A DNA stretch of 49,985 bases from Paenibacillus xylanexedens (GTDB lineage Bacteria > Bacillota > Bacilli > Paenibacillales > Paenibacillaceae), in the NCBI RefSeq assembly GCF_007680605.1, contig NZ_VEIO01000015.1, positions 1 through 49,985 of the forward strand, given 5' to 3'. The position numbers were made by a program, and so were the translations under genes. The first letter of the stretch is position 1. Every line of letters begins with the position of its first letter. The notes below the pieces were generated by a model, which saw only the letters and a list, made by a program, of their open reading frames with translations, had not been told where the DNA came from and did not search any database. Below are positions 23,288 to 32,785 of this stretch, one piece after another.

Positions 23288-24115
23288 TTATTTCGTTAAA
23301 TCTTCCACGAATTTTGGAAGTACAAATGCCGCTTTGTGCAGACGCGGAGAATAATACTTCGTATCCATCTCCGGAATTCGAGTCTCGTCCACCTTAAGTG
23401 GATCATGCCTTTTGCTGCCCATGGTAAATGTCCATAGACCACTCGGGTAGGTTGGAATATTACAGCCGTACACATGTACGATCGGGAAGATTTCTTTGAC
23501 GTCTTTGTTCACCTTCTGGATTAGATCCGCCTTAAACCAAGGGTTGTCCGTCTGGGCGACGAAGATTCCGTCTTCTTTGAGTGCTTCATAGATCCCCTGA
23601 TAGAAACCGCGCTCGAAGAGCGGAGCAGCTGGGCCTACAGGTTCTGTTGAGTCTACGATAATAACATCGTACTCATCTTTATGTTCAATAATATGCATGT
23701 AACCATCGTTAACGAGCACTTCAACGTTCGGCTCATCGAGCTTGCCGGCGATTTCAGGTAAATACATTTTGGAATATTCGATCACTTTACCGTCAATTTC
23801 GACGAGAACTGCTTTTTCTACAGCCGCATGTTTGATGACTTCACGGATTACACCGCCGTCACCACCGCCAACCACCAACACTTTTTTCGGATCAGGATGA
23901 GTGTTCAAGGCCGGATGTGCAGCCATTTCATGATATACAAACTCGTCCTTAACCGTCGTCATCACCATGCCGTCCAATACTAGCATATTGCCGAATTCTT
24001 CGGTTTCAACCATTGCGAGGTCCTGAAAATCCGTTTGCTCCGTGACGTAGGTCTGCTTAATCTTTGCGGTAATGCCGAACACAGGGGTCTGCTTTTCTGT
24101 AAACCACAATTCCAT
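23288..24115 (-). CDS. speE: Spermidine synthase
   Basis: SpeE (275 aa, B. subtilis length) transfers an aminopropyl group from decarboxylated S-adenosylmethionine to putrescine. It has the Rossmann motif VVGGGDGGVIREV, the YHEMAAHPAL and DSTEPVGPA segments and the typical start MELWFTEKQ. The ATG at 24115 is chosen for this match and a GAAGG ribosome site; the longer frame upstream lies within the leader. It is first in the speE-speB operon and divergent from the penicillin-binding protein gene. Confidence 0.96.
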   Translation of the reverse strand: MELWFTEKQTPVFGITAKIKQTYVTEQTDFQDLAMVETEEFGNMLVLDGMVMTTVKDEFVYHEMAAHPALNTHPDPKKVLVVGGGDGGVIREVIKHAAVEKAVLVEIDGKVIEYSKMYLPEIAGKLDEPNVEVLVNDGYMHIIEHKDEYDVIIVDSTEPVGPAAPLFERGFYQGIYEALKEDGIFVAQTDNPWFKADLIQKVNKDVKEIFPIVHVYGCNIPTYPSGLWTFTMGSKRHDPLKVDETRIPEMDTKYYSPRLHKAAFVLPKFVEDLTK

Positions 24116-24238
24116 GATCGCTACCTTCTTTCCGTAAAAGTAATGAGTGATCATTTTAAAATGCATAATCACTGGTCTGTTCGTCTACACACGCTTTAGT
24201 ATGTTGTGCCGAACCCTACCTTTTCATTACCCTTTTGC

Positions 24239-24268
24239 ATTATACGCGATAGACGATTCAACTGTAAA
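24239..24268 (-). promoter_or_regulatory. speE-speB promoter
   Basis: On the minus strand there is TTTACA (24263-24268), 18 bases, then a perfect TATAAT (24239-24244). Confidence 0.7.
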
Positions 24269-24375
24269 ACGGTTTTCAAGCCGAAATTGACTTATAATTT
24301 ATCCACTTCACAGACGAATTGAATATCCCGGTTATTCCCTTCCCATACTGGAAAGAAAAGAGAGGAGCCCGTTCC

Positions 24376-26454
24376 ATGAACAAGCCAAGCGTCAAGACCC
24401 GCAAACGCGGGTTCCGTGTACTCCAATTTATCAAATATCTATCCATACTTATGGCGCTCGGCCTTATTGCCACGGCTGCCATTTTGGTATATCTATACGC
24501 AACCAGCCTGCCCCTCGCCGACTCCGATCGCAATTCCAGACTGCTCGACAGTCAGGGTGAAGTCATTGCCACCTTCTCCGCTGGCGGCAAGGATTCGATT
24601 CCCGTTCAACTGCAGGATATTACCCCTGATTTGGTGAACGCTACGTTAGCCGTAGAGGATCGCAAATTCAGGCAGCATTTCGGATTCGACATTCAGGGCA
24701 TGGGCCGAGCAGTCCTTGTCAACATCCAGCACATGCGAATGTCTCAGGGAGCCAGTACGCTAACACAGCAGCTTGCGCGTAACCTCTACCTATCCCATGA
24801 GAAAACCTGGACACGCAAAGCCAAGGAAGCAATGTATACCGCTCAGCTTGAGATGAAATACAGCAAAGATGAAATTTTACAGATGTACTTAAATGAAATC
24901 TATTATGGTCACGGTGCCTACGGCATTGAGGCAGCTGCGCAGATGTATTTTGGCAAATCCGCAAAGAAACTTGATCTGGCCGAGAGCGCCATGCTTGCAG
25001 GTATTCCGAAGGGACCGACTTATTACTCACCCTACAACCATATGAAAAACGCCAAGGATCGGCAGAAAATCGTACTAAAAGCCATGATCGAAACGGGTAA
25101 AATTACGCAAAAACAAGCAGACTCCGCCTATGAAGAGATGCTGAACTTCAAACCCGAGGGCGAGCGCAAGACGGTGGAGAACGCACCGTATTTCCGCGAC
25201 TACATTCGAAGTCTTGCAGTGAAGGAGCTTGGCATCAGCGAAGCGATGCTGGATCACGGCGGGTTGAACATCTACACGACACTGGATTTACGAGTGCAGA
25301 AGGCTGCGGAAATGGCAGTTGCCAAAGGTATGGATGCGAAAAGCGAGCTGGAAACCGCACTCGTGTCGATTGACCCGCGCACCGGTTACATTAAAGCGAT
25401 GGTTGGTGGCAAAAATTATCGTACCAATCAGATCAACCATGTGCTGACAACAACACGCCAGCCGGGATCAGCCTTTAAGCCGATTATGTATCTCGCTGCT
25501 CTCGAATCGAAGCAGCTTACCAGTGCATCTATTTTCAACAGCCAGCCTACCTTGTTCCATTACGATAATGACCGCAAAACGTACAAACCCGGCAACTTCG
25601 GCGATAAATATTTAGGTGAGATTGATCTTCGCCAAGCCATCGCTGCATCTGATAACATCTATGCGGTCAACACGATTATGAAGATCAGTCCGGAACAAGT
25701 CGTAACCATGGCTCAAAAGCTCGGTATCACAAGCAAGCTGAGTCCTGTCCCTTCTCTTGCATTAGGCACTTCACCTGTCAGTCCACTGGAGATGGCCTCC
25801 GCCTTCTCCGTTATTGCTGCAGGAGGACAACGGACGCCCCCCATCGCTATTTTACAAGTGACGGATGCGGCAGGGCGTGTGTTGTACGAATCTCCGCAGA
25901 CCAAGGCAGACACCGTGGTGGAACCGGCAGCAGCCTACGTACTGACACGTCTGATGGAGAGTGTTTTTGAGAACGGAGGCACAGGCAATCGGGTATCTGC
26001 CACCATCAAACGTCCGGTGGCTGGCAAAACAGGAACAACCAATACGGATGCCTGGTTAGTTGGGTTTACCCCAGAGCTGTCTACCGCTGTATGGGTGGGC
26101 TATGATCAGGGCAAAGCGATCTCGACGTCTGATGGCCGCCGCGCAGCCCCGATCTTTGCTCAGTTTACAGAACAAGCCCTTGCAAGTGTACCACCCAAAA
26201 TCTTCTCTGTACCTGATCAGGTCGTGAGCGTCTACATTAACCCGGAGACCGGAAAACTTGCAGGTAACGGCTGTGAAGAGAAGCGGCTGGAAGTATTCAT
26301 CCAAGGAACCGAACCCACTGAAGTCTGCCGTGGTGAGGCAGAGAAACCGGATGGTGCGCAGGATGAAAAGGAACGTTCGGCAGAGAATCAAAAGGGTATT
26401 CAGGAGCAGAAACATTCCTGGTGGAGTGATTTCAAACGCTGGTGGGTAGAGTGA
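24376..26454 (+). CDS. Class A penicillin-binding protein (PBP1A family)
   Basis: A 692-residue bifunctional cell-wall synthase. It has a cytoplasmic basic start, one membrane anchor (about 20-42), a GT51 glycosyltransferase with E94 in VEDRKFRQHFG and the STLTQQLARN motif, and a transpeptidase with S365-x2-K368 (GSAFKP), S425-D-N427 and KTGTT at 551. GAGAGGAG lies eight bases before the ATG at 24376. Position next to speE and ywhD matches B. subtilis pbpG (PBP2d), a sporulation-associated enzyme, but sequence alone does not prove orthology with pbpG rather than other class A PBPs. Confidence 0.95.
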   Translation: MNKPSVKTRKRGFRVLQFIKYLSILMALGLIATAAILVYLYATSLPLADSDRNSRLLDSQGEVIATFSAGGKDSIPVQLQDITPDLVNATLAVEDRKFRQHFGFDIQGMGRAVLVNIQHMRMSQGASTLTQQLARNLYLSHEKTWTRKAKEAMYTAQLEMKYSKDEILQMYLNEIYYGHGAYGIEAAAQMYFGKSAKKLDLAESAMLAGIPKGPTYYSPYNHMKNAKDRQKIVLKAMIETGKITQKQADSAYEEMLNFKPEGERKTVENAPYFRDYIRSLAVKELGISEAMLDHGGLNIYTTLDLRVQKAAEMAVAKGMDAKSELETALVSIDPRTGYIKAMVGGKNYRTNQINHVLTTTRQPGSAFKPIMYLAALESKQLTSASIFNSQPTLFHYDNDRKTYKPGNFGDKYLGEIDLRQAIAASDNIYAVNTIMKISPEQVVTMAQKLGITSKLSPVPSLALGTSPVSPLEMASAFSVIAAGGQRTPPIAILQVTDAAGRVLYESPQTKADTVVEPAAAYVLTRLMESVFENGGTGNRVSATIKRPVAGKTGTTNTDAWLVGFTPELSTAVWVGYDQGKAISTSDGRRAAPIFAQFTEQALASVPPKIFSVPDQVVSVYINPETGKLAGNGCEEKRLEVFIQGTEPTEVCRGEAEKPDGAQDEKERSAENQKGIQEQKHSWWSDFKRWWVE

Positions 26455-26583
26455 CGCATATCCGTAATGACTTGATTGCGTCATGAAGATCTCTGATTTA
26501 ACAGCCTCCATTAATTACATGGAGGATTCATAAATATACAGATGACTGTATGAAGCCTGCGCTACATCTTCATCACAGAAATA

Positions 26584-26628
26584 AAGCAAGCCCCGAAACC
26601 GGATATTCCGGTTCGGGGCTTCTTGCTT
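26584..26628. terminator. Bidirectional terminator between the PBP gene and ywhD
   Basis: AAGCAAG-CCCCGAA and TTCGGGG-CTTGCTT pair with an inner CCGG stem. T-rich sequence follows on the plus strand, and the convergent ywhD can use the same hairpin. Confidence 0.85.
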
Positions 26629-26645
26629 TTGTTCTATTTTTATCC

Positions 26646-27149
26646 TCAGGCAAGTGCCTCTTTCAATTCATCCGGTGAAGCATTCCACCATTCTTCATTA
26701 TGAGAGATCAGAAGTGTCTTCAGCGCCGCTTTGTCTTCCGGTCCCAGCTCATCCAGCATAAATCGGCGTTTCATCGCATAATCCATCCGGTTGACGTGAT
26801 CCGCGAGCAGCTTCCACCCCCGTTTGGCTTCCGTGTCAATCCACATCTCACATGCCGTTGCCCCGCCATACAACTGTCCTTGCTCTGTTCGATCCACAGC
26901 AACCCATACCAGCCATACCTGACGTCCATTCGGAACGTCTTCACGATTCGTTGAAAATTTAATGCCTCGTTCCACTTTACTCTTCGCGTGCATGGCACCG
27001 ATGTCGATCTTCGCTTCGCCCTGGTCAATGATGACGGGAGAAAGATTGTTCAGATCAATGGAACCTGCACCAAAGCCTTTATGTTTGCTCTTTGCACTCA
27101 CGATATTCAAGGCAATCTGTTTCTTGCCGTTTTGCTCATTTTGGTCCAT
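26646..27149 (-). CDS. ywhD: YwhD family protein
   Basis: A 167-residue soluble protein like B. subtilis YwhD, function unknown. Family features seen are SKHKGFGAGSIDLNNLSPVI, IDIGAMHAKSKVERGIKF, PNGRQVWLVWV and the Trp-rich C-terminus (EEWWNASPDEL). The second ATG of two close candidates (27149) is used because GGAGG lies eight bases before it. It is convergent with the PBP gene, and the pbpG-ywhD adjacency is also found in B. subtilis. Confidence 0.88.
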   Translation of the reverse strand: MDQNEQNGKKQIALNIVSAKSKHKGFGAGSIDLNNLSPVIIDQGEAKIDIGAMHAKSKVERGIKFSTNREDVPNGRQVWLVWVAVDRTEQGQLYGGATACEMWIDTEAKRGWKLLADHVNRMDYAMKRRFMLDELGPEDKAALKTLLISHNEEWWNASPDELKEALA

Positions 27150-27250
27150 GTTCATAGCCTCCAAGAGTTGATACAAATATTTTAACTAATAATTGGCCCA
27201 ATGCAAACATATACATGCTGTAGATGCTTGTCAACGGGAGGTATTTAACG

Positions 27251-29242
27251 ATGATTCCACGACGCGCCAAGAGCTGGCTCATCATATCCCTGGCCTTATG
27301 CCTGTTTGCCGGAGGGGTATGGATCACACTCGGTTACAATCGCTCCATTTCATCTGAGTTACCCGTACTCGCTCCAGAATCGGGCAAGCCTCCAGCCAAA
27401 ACCGGAGCGCCCGCTCCCCCGGAAAGTGTACAGTCTCCTACAGCCGAGGTATACAGCAAACGTGTGGTTGAATACCACATGGATGTGAAGCTGAACGAGG
27501 GGAACAAACTGCAAGGCACACAGACCATAACCTGGACTCATCCGGGCAAAAAAACGGTGAACGAACTTTATTTTCATATGTACCCTAATGCATTCTCCTC
27601 TGCGGATACTACATTTATGAAAGAATCGGGCGGTAAGCTTCGCGGCGATGTCATGCCCACAGATGGTTATGGCTCGATGAAATTTACTGACATGCAGACG
27701 GAGGATGGGCTCTCTCTGTTACACCGGATGCAGTATGTACAGCCGGATGACGGGAACATCAAAGACAAAACGCTGATCAAGGTTCGTCTGCCCAAACCCG
27801 TCAAGGGCGGTGAAAGCATCACAATTCGCACAACGTTCGAAGTGAGTTTACCTAAAATTTTCGCAAGGATGGGCAAAACGGATGATTTTGTCATGGCAGG
27901 CCAGTGGTTCCCTAAACTCAGTGCTTACGAGCCTGTTGGGAGACGGGGCCGTACCTTGGAAGGCTGGAACCTGCATCAGTATCACGGAAACTCCGAGTTC
28001 TATGCCGACTTCGGTATCTACAGTGTGCGTATCCGAGTACCCGAAACATACAAGGTGGCAGCAACCGGATTCCCAACGCAGCAAGCGGCCTTGAAGAATG
28101 GTGAGAAAGTGTATCAATTTTATGCCGATGATGTACATGATTTCGCTTGGGCAGCCTCACCTGATTTTGTGTATGCGGAGGAACCCTTCTCTGCTCCCAA
28201 CGTGCCCGGTGTACGCATTAAACTCTACCTTGATCCGGCACATCAGGATCTGAAGGAGCGGTATCTCTTTGCTGCCAAAGCCGCATTAACGAATTACAGC
28301 AAGTGGTTTGGTCCCTATCCTTATGCCACCTTATCTATCGTGGTCCCGCCAAAAGCCGCAAACGGGGCCGGAGGCATGGAATACCCAACTCTAATTACAG
28401 CCTTTGGGGCCGATGACACAACGCCGGGTTACGATCTGGAACGCACCGTTGTACATGAAATTGGACATCAATACTTCTACGGCATGGTTGCGAGCAATGA
28501 GTTTGAGGAGGCCTGGCTCGATGAAGGGTTCACCTCCTATGCAGAAGATAAACTGATGGAACAGGAATACGGATTGATTCCGAATCTACCGGTACAATCG
28601 GGTCTTATCACATCTCCGGCTCCTCTAACACAGCCCTCGTGGAAGTTTGACTCACAGAATCAATATGCTTCCAACGTGTACACAAGGGGCAAACTGGTGC
28701 TACTCGGCATTGAACAGCAAGTCGGAGCGAAGACCATGGAACGAATCCTTTCGACGTATGTAAAAAAATATCGTTTTAAACATCCCGCAACGGGTGATTT
28801 TCAAAAGGTGGTTGAGCAAGTCACCCGCACCTCCTGGGCGGATTACTTTGACCAATATGTCTACCGGAACGGCATGGCCGATTTTGCTGTAGAGAAGATC
28901 AACGTTTCTTCTATAGAGAAGGACGGCAAAAAAATGTACGAGTCCTCTGTCACCATCGTCAAAAAAGGCAGTGACTTTCCCAAGGTTCCTGTTCGGATAA
29001 CGTTTGAGGACGGACATACCGTAACCAAACACTGGGATGGCCGCGAGGAGCGGGTCACCTATAAACTGACATATACATCTCCTGTCACCTGGGCCATGAC
29101 AGACCCTTTGTATGACATCGTGCTCGAAAATCGCCATATGAACAATTTCCTGAGAACCGGACTGGACGAGCAAGTCAAATCCCGCTGGAACATGAGTGCT
29201 ACGAAACTAATTGAAGCCATATTCGGAGGTCTGTCATGGTGA
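27251..29242 (+). CDS. Membrane-anchored M1-family metallopeptidase
   Basis: A 663-residue zinc aminopeptidase-like protein. An N-terminal membrane segment (about 9-28) is followed by a Pro-rich linker and the M1 fold. The zinc site is H402-E403-x2-H406 in VVHEIGHQ with E425 in EAWLDEGF; the exopeptidase-type loop appears as GAGGMEYP with E377. A C-terminal beta domain follows. It should act outside the membrane on peptides. GGGAGG precedes the ATG at 27251 by nine bases. Its stop lies about 10 bases before the next gene, a membrane protein, suggesting joint function. Confidence 0.9.
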   Translation: MIPRRAKSWLIISLALCLFAGGVWITLGYNRSISSELPVLAPESGKPPAKTGAPAPPESVQSPTAEVYSKRVVEYHMDVKLNEGNKLQGTQTITWTHPGKKTVNELYFHMYPNAFSSADTTFMKESGGKLRGDVMPTDGYGSMKFTDMQTEDGLSLLHRMQYVQPDDGNIKDKTLIKVRLPKPVKGGESITIRTTFEVSLPKIFARMGKTDDFVMAGQWFPKLSAYEPVGRRGRTLEGWNLHQYHGNSEFYADFGIYSVRIRVPETYKVAATGFPTQQAALKNGEKVYQFYADDVHDFAWAASPDFVYAEEPFSAPNVPGVRIKLYLDPAHQDLKERYLFAAKAALTNYSKWFGPYPYATLSIVVPPKAANGAGGMEYPTLITAFGADDTTPGYDLERTVVHEIGHQYFYGMVASNEFEEAWLDEGFTSYAEDKLMEQEYGLIPNLPVQSGLITSPAPLTQPSWKFDSQNQYASNVYTRGKLVLLGIEQQVGAKTMERILSTYVKKYRFKHPATGDFQKVVEQVTRTSWADYFDQYVYRNGMADFAVEKINVSSIEKDGKKMYESSVTIVKKGSDFPKVPVRITFEDGHTVTKHWDGREERVTYKLTYTSPVTWAMTDPLYDIVLENRHMNNFLRTGLDEQVKSRWNMSATKLIEAIFGGLSW

Positions 29243-29252
29243 GGTGGAGACA

Positions 29253-30107
29253 GTGAAAGCAAAAATTCGTGAAGGCTGGTTTCTCGTCCGTCAGCATATG
29301 TTTATTGCCGCGCTCTTGTTTATCTATCAATTAATTTGGGGTTACTTCATCTATCGGTTGGTGCAATCGGCTGTCGTTCCTCTATTACTACGTTATCCAA
29401 CGGATGATGTCGGCGAGCTAAGCACGCTTTTATTCAAAATGGAAAGCCAGCTCGGCTTGTCTGGTCCGGAGGTCCAGCGCTATCTGTGGATTCTGGGCGG
29501 CATGTTATTGCTTCGCTTGCTGATCAGTCCACTTATTCAGGCTGGGTTGCTCTACTCCCTGCAACATTATCAATCTACAGAAGAACGCATTCCTTTTATT
29601 CGTGGCATCAAAACGTTATGGAAATCCATGCTATTGCTACACACTATGCGTACCTTTCTCATGTTCTTGCCTGCGTACTGGCTTCTGCCCAAATTGTATT
29701 CTACAATAATGGACGGTTTTCATTCTCTTCATTTATTACTTCCCGGCGTTCCATATATAGCAGGCTGGATTATTTATGGCTGGATCGTACATCATGCAGT
29801 GCTCTACATGCAGTTTGGTATTTCTGACCCGGAAGCAGAAGGGCGAATCCACGGGACGCTCAAGGGACTGTGGATTGCTGTGTGCCGCATCTTCGCTGTT
29901 ATCGGTGTTGCGCTGGTGTTGGGAGTTGTCCATTTGTTGGTCTTCGGTGCATTCACTTCCGCCTCCTGGTTCTTGACAGGACTATCCGGATTAATCCTGC
30001 AACAAACCTATCCGCTTGCCCGAAGCCTACTCAGTATGTGGAAAGTATGTAGTCATTTCCGTTTATGGCAGTCCACATCCACCAGACATGAAAATCATAT
30101 ACGTTGA
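29253..30107 (+). CDS. Multi-pass membrane protein, unknown function
   Basis: About 284 residues with five or six hydrophobic segments: FIAALLFIYQLIWGYF, LWILGGMLLLRLLI, FLMFLPAYWLL, IAGWIIYGWIV, IFAVIGVALVLGVVHLLV and a final weaker one. No enzyme motif is seen. The start is uncertain: GTG at 29253 follows AGGTGG and is preferred; an upstream in-frame GTG (29244) or ATG (29211, inside the peptidase gene) are alternatives. It is co-transcribed with the M1 peptidase and closed by a strong terminator. Confidence 0.8.
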   Translation: MKAKIREGWFLVRQHMFIAALLFIYQLIWGYFIYRLVQSAVVPLLLRYPTDDVGELSTLLFKMESQLGLSGPEVQRYLWILGGMLLLRLLISPLIQAGLLYSLQHYQSTEERIPFIRGIKTLWKSMLLLHTMRTFLMFLPAYWLLPKLYSTIMDGFHSLHLLLPGVPYIAGWIIYGWIVHHAVLYMQFGISDPEAEGRIHGTLKGLWIAVCRIFAVIGVALVLGVVHLLVFGAFTSASWFLTGLSGLILQQTYPLARSLLSMWKVCSHFRLWQSTSTRHENHIR

Positions 30108-30204
30108 ACTAAAATGTTACACACAAGCTGAGATCGCTTTCAAAAATAAAAAAATGTTACCATCTCATGTTAAACATTTCATTCGTTATTACGTATAAAT
30201 ACGC

Positions 30205-30244
30205 AAACCTCGACCTTTCCCCGTCAAAGGTCGAGGTTTTTTTT
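30205..30244 (+). terminator. Terminator after the M1 peptidase operon
   Basis: AAACCTCGACCTTT and AAAGGTCGAGGTTT pair perfectly over 14 bases, followed by TTTTT. Confidence 0.95.
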
Positions 30245-30390
30245 GTTAATTTTACTGCTAAACGTTGCCAAAGTACTACGCCTCTGGTACAATAAGCGCA
30301 GTGAGTTTTTAGTAACAACTTTGTAATCTTTAAATCCTTATTTGTAACAACTTTAAATTAAATCCTTAAAATTAAATTTTTTTCATTTTT

Positions 30391-30530
30391 CAGGTGCATA
30401 ACTAGCATAGCCAAATTCCTGGCACCTGGGAAGCGGGGGAACCAGTTATGGGTGAATTGATCTTGAAACAGAGGGATCATAGGGGACCTTCAACCGAATC
30501 CTTAAGCTAACCTCGCAGGCGTTGGAAGGG
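30391..30530 (+). promoter_or_regulatory. Cyclic di-AMP riboswitch (ydaO/yuaA type)
   Basis: The conserved parts are visible in order: CGGGGGAACCAG, GGGTGAATTG, AACCGAATCCTTAAGCTAAC and CCTCGCAGGCGTT. CATAACT / AGTTATG and CAGGTGC / GCACCTG pair within it. The class binds c-di-AMP and usually turns off cell-wall hydrolase and potassium transport genes; here an NlpC/P60 hydrolase follows. No intrinsic terminator is seen between aptamer and gene; the aptamer end nearly touches the ribosome site (GGAAGGGG, 30527-30534). Confidence 0.9.
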
Positions 30531-30539
30531 GTATATCAC

Positions 30540-31010
30540 TTGTTTAAGAAGAAACTGACCGCAGCAGTACTTAGCCTTACATTTGCATTATCACTTGGAG
30601 CAGGCAGCGCATTTGCAGATTCTAAGATGGATAAAGTAATTGATTCAGCAATGGGAACTACATACAAAAGCGGAGGAACAACGCTTGACGGTTTTGACTG
30701 CTCCGGATTCACACGGTATGTATTCGACAAATTAGGTATTGATTTGGCTCGTCAATCCAGCTCCCAATACGACATGGGTGATTCCGTATCCCGCATGGAA
30801 ATGAGACCTGGAGATCTGGTGTTCTTCAACACAACAGGTAAAGGCATATCACACGTAGGCATTTTTGTAGGAAGTGGCAAGTTTGCACATTCTTCTTCTT
30901 CCAAAGGTGTAACGATCAGCTCTTTGAGCGAGAACTACTGGGCTAACCGCTACGTTGGCGCTAAACGGATCATGAGCACGGACGATTATGAGTCACTGGC
31001 CCTTGACTAG
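30540..31010 (+). CDS. Secreted NlpC/P60 peptidoglycan endopeptidase
   Basis: A 156-residue hydrolase. The signal peptide is clear (KKKLTAAVLSLTFALSLG, cleavage near AFA-DS at 26/27). The NlpC/P60 domain has catalytic C54 in FDCSGF, H105 in ISHVGIF and a third His at 117. It likely cuts D-Glu-DAP type stem peptides outside the cell. The start is TTG at 30540, eight bases after GGAAGGGG, which gives the signal peptide its basic N-terminus. There are no SH3 or LysM domains. A c-di-AMP riboswitch precedes it. Confidence 0.93.
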   Translation: MFKKKLTAAVLSLTFALSLGAGSAFADSKMDKVIDSAMGTTYKSGGTTLDGFDCSGFTRYVFDKLGIDLARQSSSQYDMGDSVSRMEMRPGDLVFFNTTGKGISHVGIFVGSGKFAHSSSSKGVTISSLSENYWANRYVGAKRIMSTDDYESLALD

Positions 31011-31080
31011 GTACAAGCTGTAATCAACATGATGTTGGAACCATGTAACTATACTGTAACGAAATACGAAGTATAAACAG

Positions 31081-31126
31081 AACCGCCCGGTGCATTCTCC
31101 GCAGGAATGTATCCGGCGGTTTTTTT
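31081..31126 (+). terminator. Terminator after the NlpC/P60 gene
   Basis: ACCGCC-GG-GCATTC and GAATG-CC-GGCGGT pair with small bulges, followed by seven T. Confidence 0.85.
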
Positions 31127-31359
31127 ATGCTTTCTGACTCTGTGTGGTTTATGATGTTACAGTCATGGTGTGTATCTGAACCAACACGTTCGCCTTCTTT
31201 CGTTTGTCCGTGCCCTTATCATGTTCTTACCCAGCCTGTTATAATATAAACGGAATGATTAAGACTTTTGTTTCAATTTTTATCTGATCGTTTAAAGACT
31301 TGCCTGATGCACGGCTCTTTTAGTAGAGTGAACAAGATACGGATATTGGAGAAAGGAGC
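31127..31359. other. Intergenic region before the GNAT gene
   Basis: Holds a probable promoter, TTATCA (31216-31221), 18 bases, TATAAT (31240-31245), about 115 bases before the GNAT gene. Nothing else is seen. Confidence 0.55.
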
Positions 31360-31869
31360 ATGCATTGTTATATGAAGAATGAAGCCTCTTTGATACTTCA
31401 TGTTGTACCGATGCAAGAAAAACATGCTGAACTTATATGTGGCTGGAAATACGCCCCACCTTACAATATCTATAGCTGGCTACCTTGGGAACAGATGAAA
31501 GCACTGGAAGTCGAGTTCGGTGATGCACAGCTCAGACAAGAACAATACGCCATTATCCTGGATCAACATGATCAGGTTTATGGATTCGCACAATATTTCC
31601 CGCTCCAGCATGTCACACGTATTGGTCTCGGTATGCGCCCCGATCTGTGTGGGCAAGGTCTCGGCAAAGCATTTGTTACTGCGATCGTACAAGAGGCCAT
31701 CCGCCGGAATCCATCCAATGAAATTGATCTTGAAGTACTGACTTGGAATAACCGCGCTATCCAGGTATATCTAAAAAGCGGATTCGTCATTCAAGATACA
31801 TATGAACGCCAAACTCCCAGTGGTTTAAAGCCCTTCCATTGCATGGTCTATGAAGGCCCAAGAGAATAA
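31360..31869 (+). CDS. GNAT family N-acetyltransferase
   Basis: A 169-residue GNAT enzyme. The acetyl-CoA loop is in LGMRPDLCGQGLGKAFVTAI, an R/QxxGxG/A pattern, and the C-terminal part has LTWNNRAIQVYLKSGFVIQ, typical of the family. Beta-strand HVTRIGLGMRP precedes the loop. The substrate cannot be inferred. The ATG at 31360 has GGAG eight bases upstream; a second in-frame ATG (31372) is also possible. It is monocistronic. Confidence 0.88.
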   Translation: MHCYMKNEASLILHVVPMQEKHAELICGWKYAPPYNIYSWLPWEQMKALEVEFGDAQLRQEQYAIILDQHDQVYGFAQYFPLQHVTRIGLGMRPDLCGQGLGKAFVTAIVQEAIRRNPSNEIDLEVLTWNNRAIQVYLKSGFVIQDTYERQTPSGLKPFHCMVYEGPRE

Positions 31870-32018
31870 ACTCGCAAGTAAATGGTTTCAATTTGTCTCT
31901 CTTTTGTGATTAGTTCAAAAAATTACCACAAAATGCTATGATGTAACGACAGCTTCCGTTATAATGATAGGGATTAGTTTGAGTTAGATGATCTTTCATT
32001 CTGGAGGGGACATAAGGG

Positions 32019-32378
32019 ATGCACAAATGGATCATGAGCGGGGTATTTTTTGCAGCATGTGCTTTAGCTATTGTTTTAATGTTTACGCTTCCAGGTAAAG
32101 AGGAAGTGGAGCAGGAAGCCAAACCAAACATGCCTGAAGTGGCTATGGATGCTGGACAGGCTGAGACGTTAGTGAAAGCCAACTGTATTTCCTGTCACGG
32201 CGATCAGCTTCAAGGTGGCGTAGGCCCGGCTCTTGCAAACATCGGTAGTAAGGATGATGTGGAGAAAATCTATTCCACCATTGTCAAAGGTAAAGGCGGC
32301 GGTATGCCTTCGTTCAAAGGCAAACTGCAAGACGAAGAAATCGCCCACATTGCAATGTGGCTAGCAGAGAAGAAATAA
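32019..32378 (+). CDS. Membrane-anchored c-type cytochrome (c551-like)
   Basis: A 119-residue cytochrome c. One N-terminal membrane anchor (about 5-24), an acidic linker, then a single-haem domain with C56-I-S-C59-H60 and the axial M96 in GGGMPSF. It resembles small Bacillus cytochromes such as CccA/CccB that carry electrons on the outer face of the membrane; it lacks the lipobox Cys of CccB. GGAGGGG precedes the ATG. A terminator follows. Confidence 0.92.
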   Translation: MHKWIMSGVFFAACALAIVLMFTLPGKEEVEQEAKPNMPEVAMDAGQAETLVKANCISCHGDQLQGGVGPALANIGSKDDVEKIYSTIVKGKGGGMPSFKGKLQDEEIAHIAMWLAEKK

Positions 32379-32400
32379 TGCATTCTGCGCGTAAGGCATC

Positions 32401-32444
32401 AAAGAGGCTCTCACCCTCCCGTTAGGGAGACAAGAGCCTCTTTT
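32401..32444 (+). terminator. Terminator between cytochrome c and the pterin dehydratase
   Basis: AAAGAGGCTC and GAGCCTCTTT pair, with inner CCCT / AGGG, followed by T. The symmetry allows use by the convergent gene as well. Confidence 0.8.
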
Positions 32445-32491
32445 GGCATGCATTACAAACATCATCCTGCAGACAACGTTGGTGCAGATTA

Positions 32492-32785
32492 TTATGTTCT
32501 CATTTTCTCAAAAGCTTCGTTGTACTGCTCTGCTTCTTTGATGTCTACCGATGTAATGCCACCTGCATCCCAAGACGTAAGACGCAGTGTAACCGTTGTA
32601 TAATCAATAGTAATAAAAGGGTGATGATTGAATGCTTCCGAAATCGCAGCGACTTCATCCACAAACGCAATCCCTTTCATATAGTTAGAAAACACAAATT
32701 TGCGGACAATCCACCGTCCCTCTTCCAGTTCCCAGCCTTCCAGCCTTCCCAGATGAGCTTCGACTTCCTCTTGCGTAAAAACCAT
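32492..32785 (-). CDS. 4a-hydroxytetrahydrobiopterin dehydratase
   Basis: A 97-residue pterin-4a-carbinolamine dehydratase (PhhB/DCoH family). The signature FNHHPFITIDYTTVTLRLTS with H54-H55 is intact, as is GWELEEGRWIVRKFVF near the start. The enzyme recycles oxidised pterin from aromatic amino acid hydroxylases; no hydroxylase gene is in view, and in such genomes it may act in pterin or molybdopterin repair instead. GAGGAAG lies before the ATG. It is convergent with the cytochrome gene. Confidence 0.88.
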   Translation of the reverse strand: MVFTQEEVEAHLGRLEGWELEEGRWIVRKFVFSNYMKGIAFVDEVAAISEAFNHHPFITIDYTTVTLRLTSWDAGGITSVDIKEAEQYNEAFEKMRT

